In this document: positions 7,117-15,871 of the stretch, piece by piece | Position numbering within the stretch: position 1 is the stretch's first letter | Layout of the letters: each line of letters begins with the position of its first letter | Assembly (NCBI GenBank): GCA_965197275.1 | Contig: CBDAMQ010000029.1 | Coordinates: forward strand, 186,001 to 250,000 | Length of the DNA: 64,000 nt | Direction: 5' to 3' | Origin: DASCOT01 sp965197275 | Lineage (GTDB): Bacteria; Acidobacteriota; UBA890; WLXD01 | Made by a program: the position numbers and the translations under genes | The notes under the pieces: generated by a model | What the model saw: the letters and a program-made list of their open reading frames with translations, nothing else | Told to the model about the DNA's origin: nothing | The model's database searches: none

Positions 7117-9348
7117 ATGGAGCGACCGCAGGAGCCGTCGCTGTACGACGGACGGCTTCGAGGCACCGTGGCCCGAGTGGTGTTCGAGAATCGCGATACC
7201 GGGTGGGCGGTGGTGCATTTCGAGCCCGATGACGGCGGATTGATCACCGTCGTCGGTGCCATGGCACCGTTGTTCCCCGGCGAGTGCATCGAGATTGAGG
7301 GCGATTGGGAGACCGATCGACGCTACGGACGGCAGTTCAGGGCACAACTGTGCATTCCCGCGGAGCCGCAAAGCGAGAGCGGTGCGCGGCGCTACCTTGC
7401 TTCTGGGGTGGTCCCGGGTGTGGGCCCGGAGCTCGCCCGGCGGCTCGTCGATCGTTTCGGCACCGACACCTTGCGTGTGCTGGACGAAAGCCCCGATCGT
7501 CTGCTCGCCGTTCGCGGCATCGGCGTCAAGCGGCTCGAGCAGATCAAGGCCGGTTGGTTGGAGAAGACCGCGCAGCGTCAGGCGCGGATCTTCCTGCAAG
7601 GGCACGGCCTCGGCCCGACGCTTGCCGACGCCGTCGTCCGCGCCTGGGGCGAGGAGACGGTCGGGCGCGTGAAGCGGAATCCGTACGCCCTTGCGCGCGA
7701 GGTGCGCGGCATCGGTTTTCGCACCGCTGATGGGTTGGCCATGCGGCTGGGCATCGCTCTCGATGCACCGGCGCGGTTGGCCGCTGGGCTTTCGGAGGCC
7801 TTGTTCGTTGCCGCAGGCCGCGGCAATTGTTTTCTGTTGAGCTCGGAGCTGCGGGCGGCGGCAGCCAGGTTGCTCGATCTTGACGAGCCGCACCAGCTGG
7901 CGCCCGCGGTCGACGCCTTGGCGCTGCGGCGCGAGGTAGTGGTGGAACCGGACGGCGAAGATGCCCGCGTGTACGCCACCGGGCTGCACACCGCGGAGCT
8001 CCGCGTGGCGCGTCGACTCGCGGCTCTCGGTGCCTCGGCGGGTGTTGTTCAGCCACATGAAGATGACAGCGTGCTGGGCGCTGTACGACAGGTAACTTCG
8101 AGCCTCGAGCTCGGTCTGGCGGACGAGCAACGGACGGCACTGGAAAGCGCGCTCCTCCGGCGGCTCGTAGTGGTTACCGGCGGCCCGGGGACCGGCAAGA
8201 CCACGCTCGTCGATGCGATTGCGCGCTGCGCCAGGATGCTCCAGCTACGTGTCGTGCTGGCGGCGCCGACCGGCCGCGCCGCCAAGCGAATGGAGCAGGC
8301 GACCGGGCGTGAGGCCAAGACGATCCACCGGCTGCTCGAGTTCGGCTATGGGCAGGGCTTCAGCCGCGGGCCGGACAATCCCATCGACGCTGATCTCGCC
8401 GTCATCGATGAGTTCTCCATGGTCGATCTCGTGCTCATGGACGCTTTCATCTCGGCGTTGCGGCCCGACGCACGCCTGTTGATGGTCGGCGATGCTGACC
8501 AGTTGCCGCCCGTGGGCCCGGGAGCGGTGCTCCGCGATCTCATCGTGTCGGAGCGTGTGCCCACCGTCCGGCTGCAGCGTATCTTCCGCCAGGCGCGTGC
8601 CAGCCTCATTGTCCGCAATGCGCATCGAGTGAACGCCGGCAAGGTGCCCGAGGCACCGTCTCCGACCGAGGAGCCCGAGGCCGACTTCTACATGATCGAG
8701 GAACGTCATCCGGACCGTGCGCGCGAGCTCGTACGTCGGCTGGTGACCCGCCGCATACCGCGGCGTTTCGATCTCGATCCGATGCGCGACGTGCAGGTGC
8801 TCGCGCCGATGCATCGAGGCCGATGCGGTGTGAGCCGGTTGAATGCCGAGCTGCAGTCGACGCTCAATCCGGATCCCACGGCCGAGCCCTCAGAAGCGCC
8901 GGTGCTGCGCGTCGGTGACCGAGTGATGCAGCTGCGGAACGACTACGACCGAGAGGTGTTTAATGGCGACATCGGACACGTCGCGGTCGCGGATCCCGAG
9001 GCCGGGTTCACGGTCGACTTCGACGGTCGACTCGTCGGCTACGATGCCGGCGCGACCGGAGACCTGACCCTGGCGTACGCGATCTCGGTGCACAAGAGTC
9101 AGGGTAGCGAATACCCGGCGGTGGTGATCGTCCTCATGCCCGAGCACCACATCATGTTGCAGCGCAACTTGCTCTATACGGCGTTGACCCGGGCGCAGCA
9201 GGTCGCGGTTCTGATCAGCAGCCGCGACACCCTCGACCGCGCGGTCGGCAATGCCTCGCCGGCAACCCGCAACACGACATTGGCGGCGCGCATCCGGCAG
9301 GCGTTCGACGGGCGCGCCCCCACATTGCCCATGACGCCGGTGCGCTAA
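7117..9348 (+). CDS. recD2: RecD2-type ATP-dependent DNA helicase
   Basis: A 743-residue SF1B helicase of the RecD2/TraA type, the stand-alone RecD found in bacteria without RecBC partners. The N-terminal OB-like segment (GTVARVVFENRDTGWAVV) and helix-hairpin-helix region (about 85-200) are followed by Walker A (TGGPGTGKTT), Walker B (AVIDEFSMVD), motif III (MVGDADQLPPVGPG), and the C-terminal UvrD-like helicase motif (YAISVHKSQGSEYPAVV) with LLYTALTRA. Role is 5'-3' DNA unwinding in repair. It follows lpdA by seven bases with no functional link to the preceding genes. Confidence 0.93.
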   Translation: MERPQEPSLYDGRLRGTVARVVFENRDTGWAVVHFEPDDGGLITVVGAMAPLFPGECIEIEGDWETDRRYGRQFRAQLCIPAEPQSESGARRYLASGVVPGVGPELARRLVDRFGTDTLRVLDESPDRLLAVRGIGVKRLEQIKAGWLEKTAQRQARIFLQGHGLGPTLADAVVRAWGEETVGRVKRNPYALAREVRGIGFRTADGLAMRLGIALDAPARLAAGLSEALFVAAGRGNCFLLSSELRAAAARLLDLDEPHQLAPAVDALALRREVVVEPDGEDARVYATGLHTAELRVARRLAALGASAGVVQPHEDDSVLGAVRQVTSSLELGLADEQRTALESALLRRLVVVTGGPGTGKTTLVDAIARCARMLQLRVVLAAPTGRAAKRMEQATGREAKTIHRLLEFGYGQGFSRGPDNPIDADLAVIDEFSMVDLVLMDAFISALRPDARLLMVGDADQLPPVGPGAVLRDLIVSERVPTVRLQRIFRQARASLIVRNAHRVNAGKVPEAPSPTEEPEADFYMIEERHPDRARELVRRLVTRRIPRRFDLDPMRDVQVLAPMHRGRCGVSRLNAELQSTLNPDPTAEPSEAPVLRVGDRVMQLRNDYDREVFNGDIGHVAVADPEAGFTVDFDGRLVGYDAGATGDLTLAYAISVHKSQGSEYPAVVIVLMPEHHIMLQRNLLYTALTRAQQVAVLISSRDTLDRAVGNASPATRNTTLAARIRQAFDGRAPTLPMTPVR

Positions 9349-9390
9349 CTGCAGCAACGGCTCGCATTGGGCGCAAGAAGGGAGTTGCGG

Positions 9391-10032
9391 ATGTTCCGAC
9401 ATGTCGAAGTGGTGGCGCCATTCAGTGAGAACTCATGGCTTATCGGCTGCTCGGAGACCGGCACCGCGGCGCTCGTCGATCCCGGCGGGCACATCCCGGA
9501 GCTGCTCGAGATCGCCAGGGAGGAGGGGCTCGGCGTCGAACAGATCTGGCTCACGCACGCGCATATCGATCACGTCGCCGGTGTTGCGGAAGCGGTCGAG
9601 GCGACCGGCGCGCCGCTAGCGCTCCACCCGTTGGATCGGCCGTTGTACGAGACTATCGAGCAGCAGGGAGCGATGTTCGGACTCCACGTACCGTCGTTGC
9701 CGACCCCGGATCGCTGGCTGGCCGACGACGACGTAATGACGCTGGGAAGGCTGCGGGCCCGAGTTCTACATGTCCCGGGCCACGCTCCCGGCCACGTGGC
9801 TTTCTGGTTCGCCGAACTGAATGTCGTGATCTCTGGAGACTGCCTGTTCGCCGGGTCGATCGGTCGCACGGACTTGCCGGGAGGCAGTCACGAGACCCTG
9901 ATGCATTCGATTCGTGAGGTCCTGTTGCCGCTCGGCGATGAGGTCATCGTGCTTCCGGGGCACGGCCCGGAGACGACACTGGTCCACGAGCGCCGCACGA
10001 ACCCGTTTCTCAGCGCCCAGTTCTCGGGCTGA
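9391..10032 (+). CDS. Metallo-beta-lactamase fold hydrolase (glyoxalase II-like)
   Basis: A 213-residue metallo-hydrolase. The zinc site signature THAHIDHVAG, the later GHAPGHV, the bridging Asp in GDCLFAGSIGR and the final LPGHGPET His are all in place. The GSIGRTDLPGG stretch is typical of the glyoxalase II/YcbL group, which acts on thioesters or related small substrates. The ATG was chosen because it follows GGAG with normal spacing; the upstream in-frame start lies in the spacer. It is convergent with the reductase gene to its right, with only 24 bases between. Confidence 0.88.
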   Translation: MFRHVEVVAPFSENSWLIGCSETGTAALVDPGGHIPELLEIAREEGLGVEQIWLTHAHIDHVAGVAEAVEATGAPLALHPLDRPLYETIEQQGAMFGLHVPSLPTPDRWLADDDVMTLGRLRARVLHVPGHAPGHVAFWFAELNVVISGDCLFAGSIGRTDLPGGSHETLMHSIREVLLPLGDEVIVLPGHGPETTLVHERRTNPFLSAQFSG

Positions 10033-10056
10033 CGTGTTCGATCGGGCGGCTTCGGG

Positions 10057-11322
10057 TCAGGCTCCCATCAGTCGATTGGTGAGCCATTTCTCGGCGTCGA
10101 GAGCTGCGCGGCAACCGTATCCCGCTGCAGTGACCGCCTGTCTGTAGTGATGGTCGTGGACGTCACCCGCCACGAACACCCCTTCGATGCCAGTGCAGGG
10201 TAGTGGTTGCTCGCCCTCGGCGACGTAGCCGAGCTCGTCGAGGCGGATCGGCCAATCGGTGAGGACCTCGGTGTTGGGATCATGGCCGATGGCGATGAAA
10301 CAGCCGTCGACTTTCAGCTCGGTGTGCTCGTCGGTATTACGGTTGATCGTCCGTACACCAGTGAGCCCTGTCTCGGCTGTGCCGACGAACTCCTCGACCA
10401 CGGTATTCCATAGCACGTCGATCTTCTCGTGCTCCAGCACGCGGCCGGCCATGATGGGGCTGGCGCGGAACTCGTCACGCCGGTGGAGAACCGTTACGGA
10501 TGAGGCGAACTTGGTGAGGAACAGAGCTTCCTCCATGGCGGAGTCGCCGCCACCGACGATCGCCACCGGACGATCGCGAAAGAAAGCTGCGTCACAGGTG
10601 GCGCAGGTGGATACTCCGTAGCCGCGCAGGTCGAGCTCGCCAGGCACACCCAGGGGCTTGGGTGAGGCGCCGGTCGCAATGATCAACGCATCGCAGGTGT
10701 GGGTGGTGCCGTCCTCGAGGACGACGCGGAATGGTGGCTCGCCGAGCTCCAGCCGGCCGACGTGCCCGAACAGCAGCTCGGCGCCGAAACGCTCCGCCTG
10801 AACCCGCATACGATCGATCAGATCGGGCCCCTGTATGCCCTCTGGAAACCCTGGGAAATTCTCGACGTCGGTGGTCGTGTAGAGCTGTCCGCCGAGTTCG
10901 CGGCCGCTAATGATCAGTGGTGCCAGATTGGCACGCGCGCTGTAGATGGCCGCCGTCAGGCCTGCGCAGCCAGAGCCAACGATGATCAGGCCACGATGGT
11001 TCTCGGCCACGTCGTCCTCCTTGATGCCGTTCGGATGGTCGGCGCCGGCGCCGTTAATGCCGTCGTCGGGGTTCAGCAAACTGTCCAGCTCGCCGCGTGT
11101 GTCGAGCGCCGCCAGCTCCTCGAACCCGCCAATGTGAAGGTCGCCGATGAAAATCTGTGGCGCCGTCATGCGGCCGTTGGCGCGTTCGATCATCTCGGAG
11201 AAGCGAGCTTGATCGGTAGAGACGTTGATCTCCTCCCATTCCATTCCCTTCGCCGCCAGCAGGTTCTTCGCCCAGCTGCAGTACGAACAGAACGACTTCG
11301 TATAGACGACGATCTGCGGCAT
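10057..11322 (-). CDS. Glutaredoxin-thioredoxin reductase fusion
   Basis: A 421-residue two-domain protein. Residues 1-85 are a Grx3-like glutaredoxin with active site CSYC (C12, C15), the TAPQIFIG cis-proline loop and the GGFEEL glutathione-site motif. After a linker rich in Gly, Asp and Asn (about 86-108) comes a full low-molecular-weight thioredoxin reductase: FAD motif VGSGCAG, redox pair CATC (C240, C243), NADPH motif GGGDSA and the C-terminal GVFVAGDVHD. Electrons could pass from NADPH through the reductase domain straight to the fused glutaredoxin, bypassing glutathione. The glutaredoxin has Ser instead of the usual Pro in its CxxC. No thioredoxin gene is seen nearby. Confidence 0.93.
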   Translation of the reverse strand: MPQIVVYTKSFCSYCSWAKNLLAAKGMEWEEINVSTDQARFSEMIERANGRMTAPQIFIGDLHIGGFEELAALDTRGELDSLLNPDDGINGAGADHPNGIKEDDVAENHRGLIIVGSGCAGLTAAIYSARANLAPLIISGRELGGQLYTTTDVENFPGFPEGIQGPDLIDRMRVQAERFGAELLFGHVGRLELGEPPFRVVLEDGTTHTCDALIIATGASPKPLGVPGELDLRGYGVSTCATCDAAFFRDRPVAIVGGGDSAMEEALFLTKFASSVTVLHRRDEFRASPIMAGRVLEHEKIDVLWNTVVEEFVGTAETGLTGVRTINRNTDEHTELKVDGCFIAIGHDPNTEVLTDWPIRLDELGYVAEGEQPLPCTGIEGVFVAGDVHDHHYRQAVTAAGYGCRAALDAEKWLTNRLMGA

Positions 11323-11525
11323 CGGAGCACGTATCGAGGGGCTGGCGATGTGTATGGAACAGGGATCATCCTAACGCTTGCCGCCCCTGTCGATGTGGGC
11401 ACCACCGTCCCGTGTGCCCGCCGACCCACCAGCCACTACACTCGTCACGGTCTCCGGCGAGCCCCGGACTAACAGCGGCGAAGGTGTTTCTGTGCGACAA
11501 GGACCTTGATCTCAACAGGCCACTA

Positions 11526-12452
11526 ATGGAATCGACACGGCTGAGTGGTGCTCCGGGACGCGTAGTAATGTTCGGATCGATTGACGCCGTCGCCGGCCTT
11601 GTCGCGGAACGGATCCTCGCGGCCGACGGGGATGCCATTGCAGTTGCAGCCAAGGCGGCGGACGGGTGGCCGGTTGAAGCCGAGCTCCGGGTTTCCCGAG
11701 ATCGCGTCAGCGTGGCAGCCGCAATACGCGATCTTCGGCCCGACTGCTTGATCAACTTCTGTGTCGATCCGATCGCGCGCTCCGGCCGCCTAGCGCTGGC
11801 CAATACGGCGATGCGGGCTGCCGCCAGCGTGGGCGTGCCGCTCCTGATCCACTGGGGGAGTGCGGCGGCCTACCCACGATTCTCGCCCAGCGATCGACCA
11901 TGGGCTGAGATCGACACCTTCGACGAACTGGCGGATGCCACCGACCAAGCTGTGGTCGACCGAGCCGTGCGGGAGTTCGCCAGCGTCCACGTCCGAACCG
12001 ATGTCTATGTGTTCCGCGTTGCGGCGACGATCGGACCGCGGAGCGTTGGCGTCATCGAGGACCTACTCCGAATGCCGCTGGTAGCACGGTTACAGGGCGA
12101 TCCGGTGATGCAGTTTCTGCACGAGGACGATGCTGCGGAAGTTCTCTGGCGGGCCGTCCGCGAGGGAAACGGCGGCACTTACAACGTCGCGGCCGACGGG
12201 CTCATGCGCCTCTCAGAGATCTGCCGGGCGCTGGCTCGACCGAGCGCGGTGCTTCCTGCGGGTGTCGCTTGGGGGCTGGCGTGCGCTGCCTGGGTGTTGC
12301 GGAGGGCCCCGTCGCCGCGGCGACAGCTGTGCTGGTCGTCGGGGATGCCGGTACTCGACAACACCCGTCTCAAGACCCATTTCGGCACGCGGCCGCGCCA
12401 TACCGGCCGGGAGGCGCTTGCTGCCGCTCGTGCGGGGGCGCTGCGTGGATGA
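11526..12452 (+). CDS. NAD-dependent epimerase/dehydratase-like SDR protein
   Basis: A 308-residue protein resembling extended short-chain dehydrogenases of the RmlD/epimerase group: DCLINFCVDP, LLIHWGSAAAYPRFSP, VYVFRVAATIGPRS and FLHEDDAAEVLWRAV fall in the expected order. The nucleotide-binding glycine motif is poor (FGSIDAVAGLVA) and no YxxxK catalytic pair is seen at the usual place, so catalysis is doubtful. Two starts are possible (11526 and 11568); the first was taken. Substrate unknown. It converges on the PagL-like gene. Confidence 0.7.
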   Translation: MESTRLSGAPGRVVMFGSIDAVAGLVAERILAADGDAIAVAAKAADGWPVEAELRVSRDRVSVAAAIRDLRPDCLINFCVDPIARSGRLALANTAMRAAASVGVPLLIHWGSAAAYPRFSPSDRPWAEIDTFDELADATDQAVVDRAVREFASVHVRTDVYVFRVAATIGPRSVGVIEDLLRMPLVARLQGDPVMQFLHEDDAAEVLWRAVREGNGGTYNVAADGLMRLSEICRALARPSAVLPAGVAWGLACAAWVLRRAPSPRRQLCWSSGMPVLDNTRLKTHFGTRPRHTGREALAAARAGALRG

Positions 12453-12491
12453 AAGGCAGCTGATCCGGCAGCGCGCACTCGGGTCACTGGA

Positions 12492-13133
12492 CTAGAAGCC
12501 CCAGGCGAACCCAGCGACGATCGTATGCGCATTGATCCCGGGGTTCACACGCCCGGTGTTGAGGTTCGAGACGTGCCACAGCCGGTAGTCGAGCTGGATT
12601 GCGCCTCGCTCGGAGACGGCGATCTCTACCCCCGCGCCCATGAACAGCGTGTAGTTGAAGGTCGTCTCGCCCGGGGGGACCTCGCGTGAGGTGAATAGCA
12701 CTCCCGCCCCGGTCCAGACAACGGGGCGAACCTTCTGCTGCGGACGTAGCCGGTGTTCGAACACTATGTGCCCGGATCCCCCCCAGGCCCGCGGCGATTG
12801 AGAGAAGGTGCTGAACGGCGACACCTCGATTCCGATCGCCGGTTGCCCACCCAGGATCTTCTTGGTGCCGGCAACCATCTGCGGGCCGCCCAGCACCTGT
12901 GTCCAACGGACCCACACGGAGCTGATGTTGATTTCTTCGGAGTTGTTGATCTCTACGCCGACCCCGTGACTGCCGCCGACGGCCCAGCGACTCCGTCCCT
13001 GATGCAGGACCTCGGCAGGCTCCGCCAAGGACGCGGGCTCCGGTTGCTCCGCGATCGAGTCCTGTTCCTGGGCATATGCCACGGGAGCGAGGATCAACAG
13101 CCCCAGTAGTAGGGCAAAGCGGGGTCGCAGCAT
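12492..13133 (-). CDS. PagL-like outer-membrane lipid A deacylase
   Basis: A 213-residue protein with a clear signal peptide (MLRPRFALLLGLLILAPVAYA) and alternating beta-barrel strands ending in a terminal Phe (FAWGF), as expected for an outer-membrane protein. The motif LWHVSNLNTGRVNPG matches the PagL/acyloxyacyl-hydrolase signature with its catalytic His and Ser. PagL removes the 3-O-acyl chain from lipid A. The start was moved to the ATG that opens the signal peptide; the longer frame adds an implausible arginine-rich leader. This gene is good evidence for an LPS-bearing outer membrane. Confidence 0.83.
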   Translation of the reverse strand: MLRPRFALLLGLLILAPVAYAQEQDSIAEQPEPASLAEPAEVLHQGRSRWAVGGSHGVGVEINNSEEINISSVWVRWTQVLGGPQMVAGTKKILGGQPAIGIEVSPFSTFSQSPRAWGGSGHIVFEHRLRPQQKVRPVVWTGAGVLFTSREVPPGETTFNYTLFMGAGVEIAVSERGAIQLDYRLWHVSNLNTGRVNPGINAHTIVAGFAWGF

Positions 13134-13370
13134 GGTCAACTCACAGGTCCCGACTCGACGGTCGTGACGTCGGGGAACCGATTGCCGACGCGCCCAACAG
13201 TCTCCCATGCTGGACGAGTACGTGCGTCTCGGGAGCTACGCGTCAGCTGCTTGACTCGCGCCAGGCGACCCCGGAGACTGCGCAGATGGTGTCGACTCGA
13301 CGCTGGAAAACGAGACAGCGGCGCGACGCTGATATGTCGGAAGATTTTCGCGGCGGCGGGGGTGTCGCTC

Positions 13371-14363
13371 ATGCCGGACATTGAGAGCCGCGATCGTTTC
13401 CGCGCTCCGGAGCACGATCGCGCGCTTCGGGTGATGGAAGCGCACCGTGCCGGCGAGCTTGCCGTGAAGACCTCGATCTTCCGGATGTCGGTCGCCGCAG
13501 CGATCGGACTCGTTCTGCTCAAGCTCGGTGCCGCCTGGTGGACCAACAGCCTCGCGATCCTCGCCTCCGGGCTCGACTCGATGCTCGACGCGGCACTGTC
13601 GGCGCTCAACTGGTTTTCCGCCCGCGAGGCGGAAAAGCCTCCGGACACGGAACACCCCTACGGGCACGGCAAGGTCGAGAGCCTGGTAGGCGGGATCCAA
13701 GCGCTGGTTCTTGCCGGTGTCGCCGTGTTTATCGGTGTTCAGGCAATCGGGCGTCTGCGTTCTCCGGAGCCGGTCGTCGGTACGGCGTGGGGCGTCGGTG
13801 TCATGCTGGTCTCGGCCGCGGTCGCGCTCGGCTTGTCGCGGCTCATCCGCATCCGCGGTGCCGGCAGCGAGTCGCCGATTATCGCCACCGAGCAGTTGCA
13901 CTACTCGATGGATTTCACCAGTCACGCCGGTGTGATTCTGGCTCTGGTTCTACAAGCGACGACCGGCGTCGTTTACTTCGATCCGTTCGTCTCGATCCTG
14001 ATCGCCATGTTCGTGCTCTGGCAGGTTCGGGCGCTCAGCATTGACACGGCCCAGGATCTCTTGGATCGCGAGCTGCCGGAGGACGTCCAGGAAGAGATCG
14101 TACGCGTCCTGGATGAGCATCGCCGTGAGGTGCTGGCGTTCCACGGCCTCCGTACTCGACGCGCCGGGAGCCAGAAGATCGTTAGCTTGCACCTGGTGCT
14201 CTGCAAGGCGATTAGCTTCGAGACCTCGCATCACATCGTGGATCACGTCGAGCAGGAGCTCGAGCTCGCGATTCCGCGGACCGACGTGACCATCCACGCC
14301 GATCCGTGTGGTGAGTACTGCCCGGGAGAGGACCGCTGCCCCTGGTCTCGGCTCCTACGCTAG
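13371..14363 (+). CDS. Cation diffusion facilitator family metal exporter
   Basis: A 330-residue CDF (FieF-like) transporter with about six membrane helices and a cytosolic C-terminal domain. Metal site A is seen as LDSMLDA in helix 2 and HYSMDFTSHAG in helix 5; the PYGHGKVE motif of the family follows helix 2. The C-terminal tail carries a His/Cys-rich end (HADPCGEYCPGEDRCPW), which could bind metal. It would export Fe, Zn or Mn using the proton gradient. The ATG at 13371 was chosen over the longer frame, which has no family similarity. Confidence 0.92.
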   Translation: MPDIESRDRFRAPEHDRALRVMEAHRAGELAVKTSIFRMSVAAAIGLVLLKLGAAWWTNSLAILASGLDSMLDAALSALNWFSAREAEKPPDTEHPYGHGKVESLVGGIQALVLAGVAVFIGVQAIGRLRSPEPVVGTAWGVGVMLVSAAVALGLSRLIRIRGAGSESPIIATEQLHYSMDFTSHAGVILALVLQATTGVVYFDPFVSILIAMFVLWQVRALSIDTAQDLLDRELPEDVQEEIVRVLDEHRREVLAFHGLRTRRAGSQKIVSLHLVLCKAISFETSHHIVDHVEQELELAIPRTDVTIHADPCGEYCPGEDRCPWSRLLR

Positions 14364-14376
14364 CCCAGTCGGCCGT

Positions 14377-15312
14377 TCAAGACCCCTCGGGTGGCGCGTT
14401 CGTAGCGTGGCTTGGAGAGATCCTCTCGGACGTCGTGGCGTCCGAAGAAGCGATTGGCCACCGCCTGGGTGTCAGGCGTATATAGGCAATCAGAATCGCC
14501 AGAAACGCGGCGCCGGATAGGAGCGCCAACAGCCCAGCCTCGCCAAGATCCGGCGGCGGGCTATCGGCGTTCTCCAGCAAGGGGATGGCGGCGAACGCCA
14601 ACATGTTGTTGGCACCGTGGGCCAGGATCGCAGGGAATATGGAGCCCGAGCGCCACACGAGAATGCCGAAGTAGACCCCCAGGAGGGTGCGCGGCAGCAG
14701 CCCGATGAGGTCGAGGTGGAACAGTGCGAACAGCAGGCCGGTGATGAAGATGGGCACCCCCCAGCCGCGACCGCGAGCCAGCAGCTGCAGCATCAGGCCG
14801 CGGAACAGGAACTCCTCGCATACGCCGGCGAGCACGACCCCACCAAACAGCAGCAGGGCCAGCTCCCCCATTGTCTCGGTCTGCAGCAACGGTTCCAGAG
14901 CGCGTTCGAGTAGCTCGCGCCAGTCATCGCCGCCAGGTATCGCGTCGAGGACGATCTCCTGCATCGCGCCACCGAACATCTGCAGTGGAATCGCTGTGGC
15001 CCCGGCCACGACATAGTGGATCCAGTGCGTCGACCGCAACAGGAACGCCTCGCGGAACTTCAGCCCGAGCAGCAGCGCAAACAGCACCGGCGCGGCCAGG
15101 ATGGCGCCGATCTCGTCGATAACGATCAGCAGCTTGAAGTCGATGCCGGCGAGGGCACCGCCCATCGCCAGAAACAGATGGAGCGCGAGCGCGAAGAGGA
15201 ACAGAGCCATTGCCGTCCAGCGCGCGGAAAGTGGAGGAGGCCAGGGCAAGGGACGGCTCCAGATAGCGTTTGCGATGGCCGGGGGCGCGGCGGAACGGTG
15301 CGCGCAGAACAC
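14377..15312 (-). CDS. CPBP family intramembrane metalloprotease
   Basis: A 311-residue membrane protein of the Rce1/CPBP (Abi) family. The three motifs are in order: EEFLFRG, FALFHLD and HGANNM. About eight hydrophobic segments are seen. The start is GTG, preceded seven bases upstream by a TATGCT -10 box, so the mRNA is probably leaderless. It converges on the CDF gene with a 13-base gap. Substrate unknown; members cleave lipidated or membrane peptides or serve in bacteriocin immunity. Confidence 0.88.
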   Translation of the reverse strand: MFCAHRSAAPPAIANAIWSRPLPWPPPLSARWTAMALFLFALALHLFLAMGGALAGIDFKLLIVIDEIGAILAAPVLFALLLGLKFREAFLLRSTHWIHYVVAGATAIPLQMFGGAMQEIVLDAIPGGDDWRELLERALEPLLQTETMGELALLLFGGVVLAGVCEEFLFRGLMLQLLARGRGWGVPIFITGLLFALFHLDLIGLLPRTLLGVYFGILVWRSGSIFPAILAHGANNMLAFAAIPLLENADSPPPDLGEAGLLALLSGAAFLAILIAYIRLTPRRWPIASSDATTSERISPSHATNAPPEGS

Positions 15313-15319
15313 TCATCTT

Positions 15320-15325
15320 AGCATA
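15320..15325 (-). promoter_or_regulatory. -10 box of the CPBP gene (leaderless)
   Basis: On the minus strand TATGCT is followed by seven bases and then the GTG start, with no Shine-Dalgarno. The spacing places the transcript start at the start codon. Confidence 0.4.
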
Positions 15326-15402
15326 GCGAGGTAGCCTCTCCCGAGGCCATCTTGCCCCCGCAGCGCGTCACCGGAGCTGGAAATCGAACTACGAACGACC
15401 CC

Positions 15403-15804
15403 ATGGTGCGCAAGCCGACGCCCTTTGACTCTCTTCTCGGTCTCGAGGTGGAAAGCGCCAACGACGGTGAGTCGGAGGTGGTGCTGGAGCTGCTACCGTC
15501 CCACTGCAATCGGCGTGGCGTGGCGCACGGTGGCGTCATGTGCGGTCTGCTGGACACCGCGTTGGGTGCGGCGGTGGTCTCGACGCTCGGGGAGTCAGAG
15601 TGGTGCGGTACGCTCGAGCTGTCGGTGCAGTTTCGAGACCCGGCACGCCATGGCCCATTCAGAGCCCGGGGTCGCGTGGCGCGCCGGGGACGCCGGGTAG
15701 CCTTCGCCGAGGGTCGAGTCGTCGACGTCCATGATCGGGTGGTGGCCGTGGCTCACGGTGTGTGGACGATCTGGGCCTCCCATCCCGACGGCAGCGGCCA
15801 GTAA
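15403..15804 (+). CDS. PaaI-type hotdog thioesterase
   Basis: A 133-residue hotdog-fold acyl-CoA thioesterase. The family core RRGVAHGGVMCGLLDTALG carries the His-Gly-Gly and the active-site Asp, followed by the typical LELSVQFRDPA strand. Length is normal. The ATG at 15403 was preferred to an upstream TTG. It hydrolyses acyl- or aryl-CoA; substrate unknown. Confidence 0.87.
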   Translation: MVRKPTPFDSLLGLEVESANDGESEVVLELLPSHCNRRGVAHGGVMCGLLDTALGAAVVSTLGESEWCGTLELSVQFRDPARHGPFRARGRVARRGRRVAFAEGRVVDVHDRVVAVAHGVWTIWASHPDGSGQ

Positions 15805-15871
15805 TGAGAGTCTGGTCGCCCGAAGGGTTACCGGGCCCGCGACACCCCACTACGGCCCGTCGGCGGGAAAC

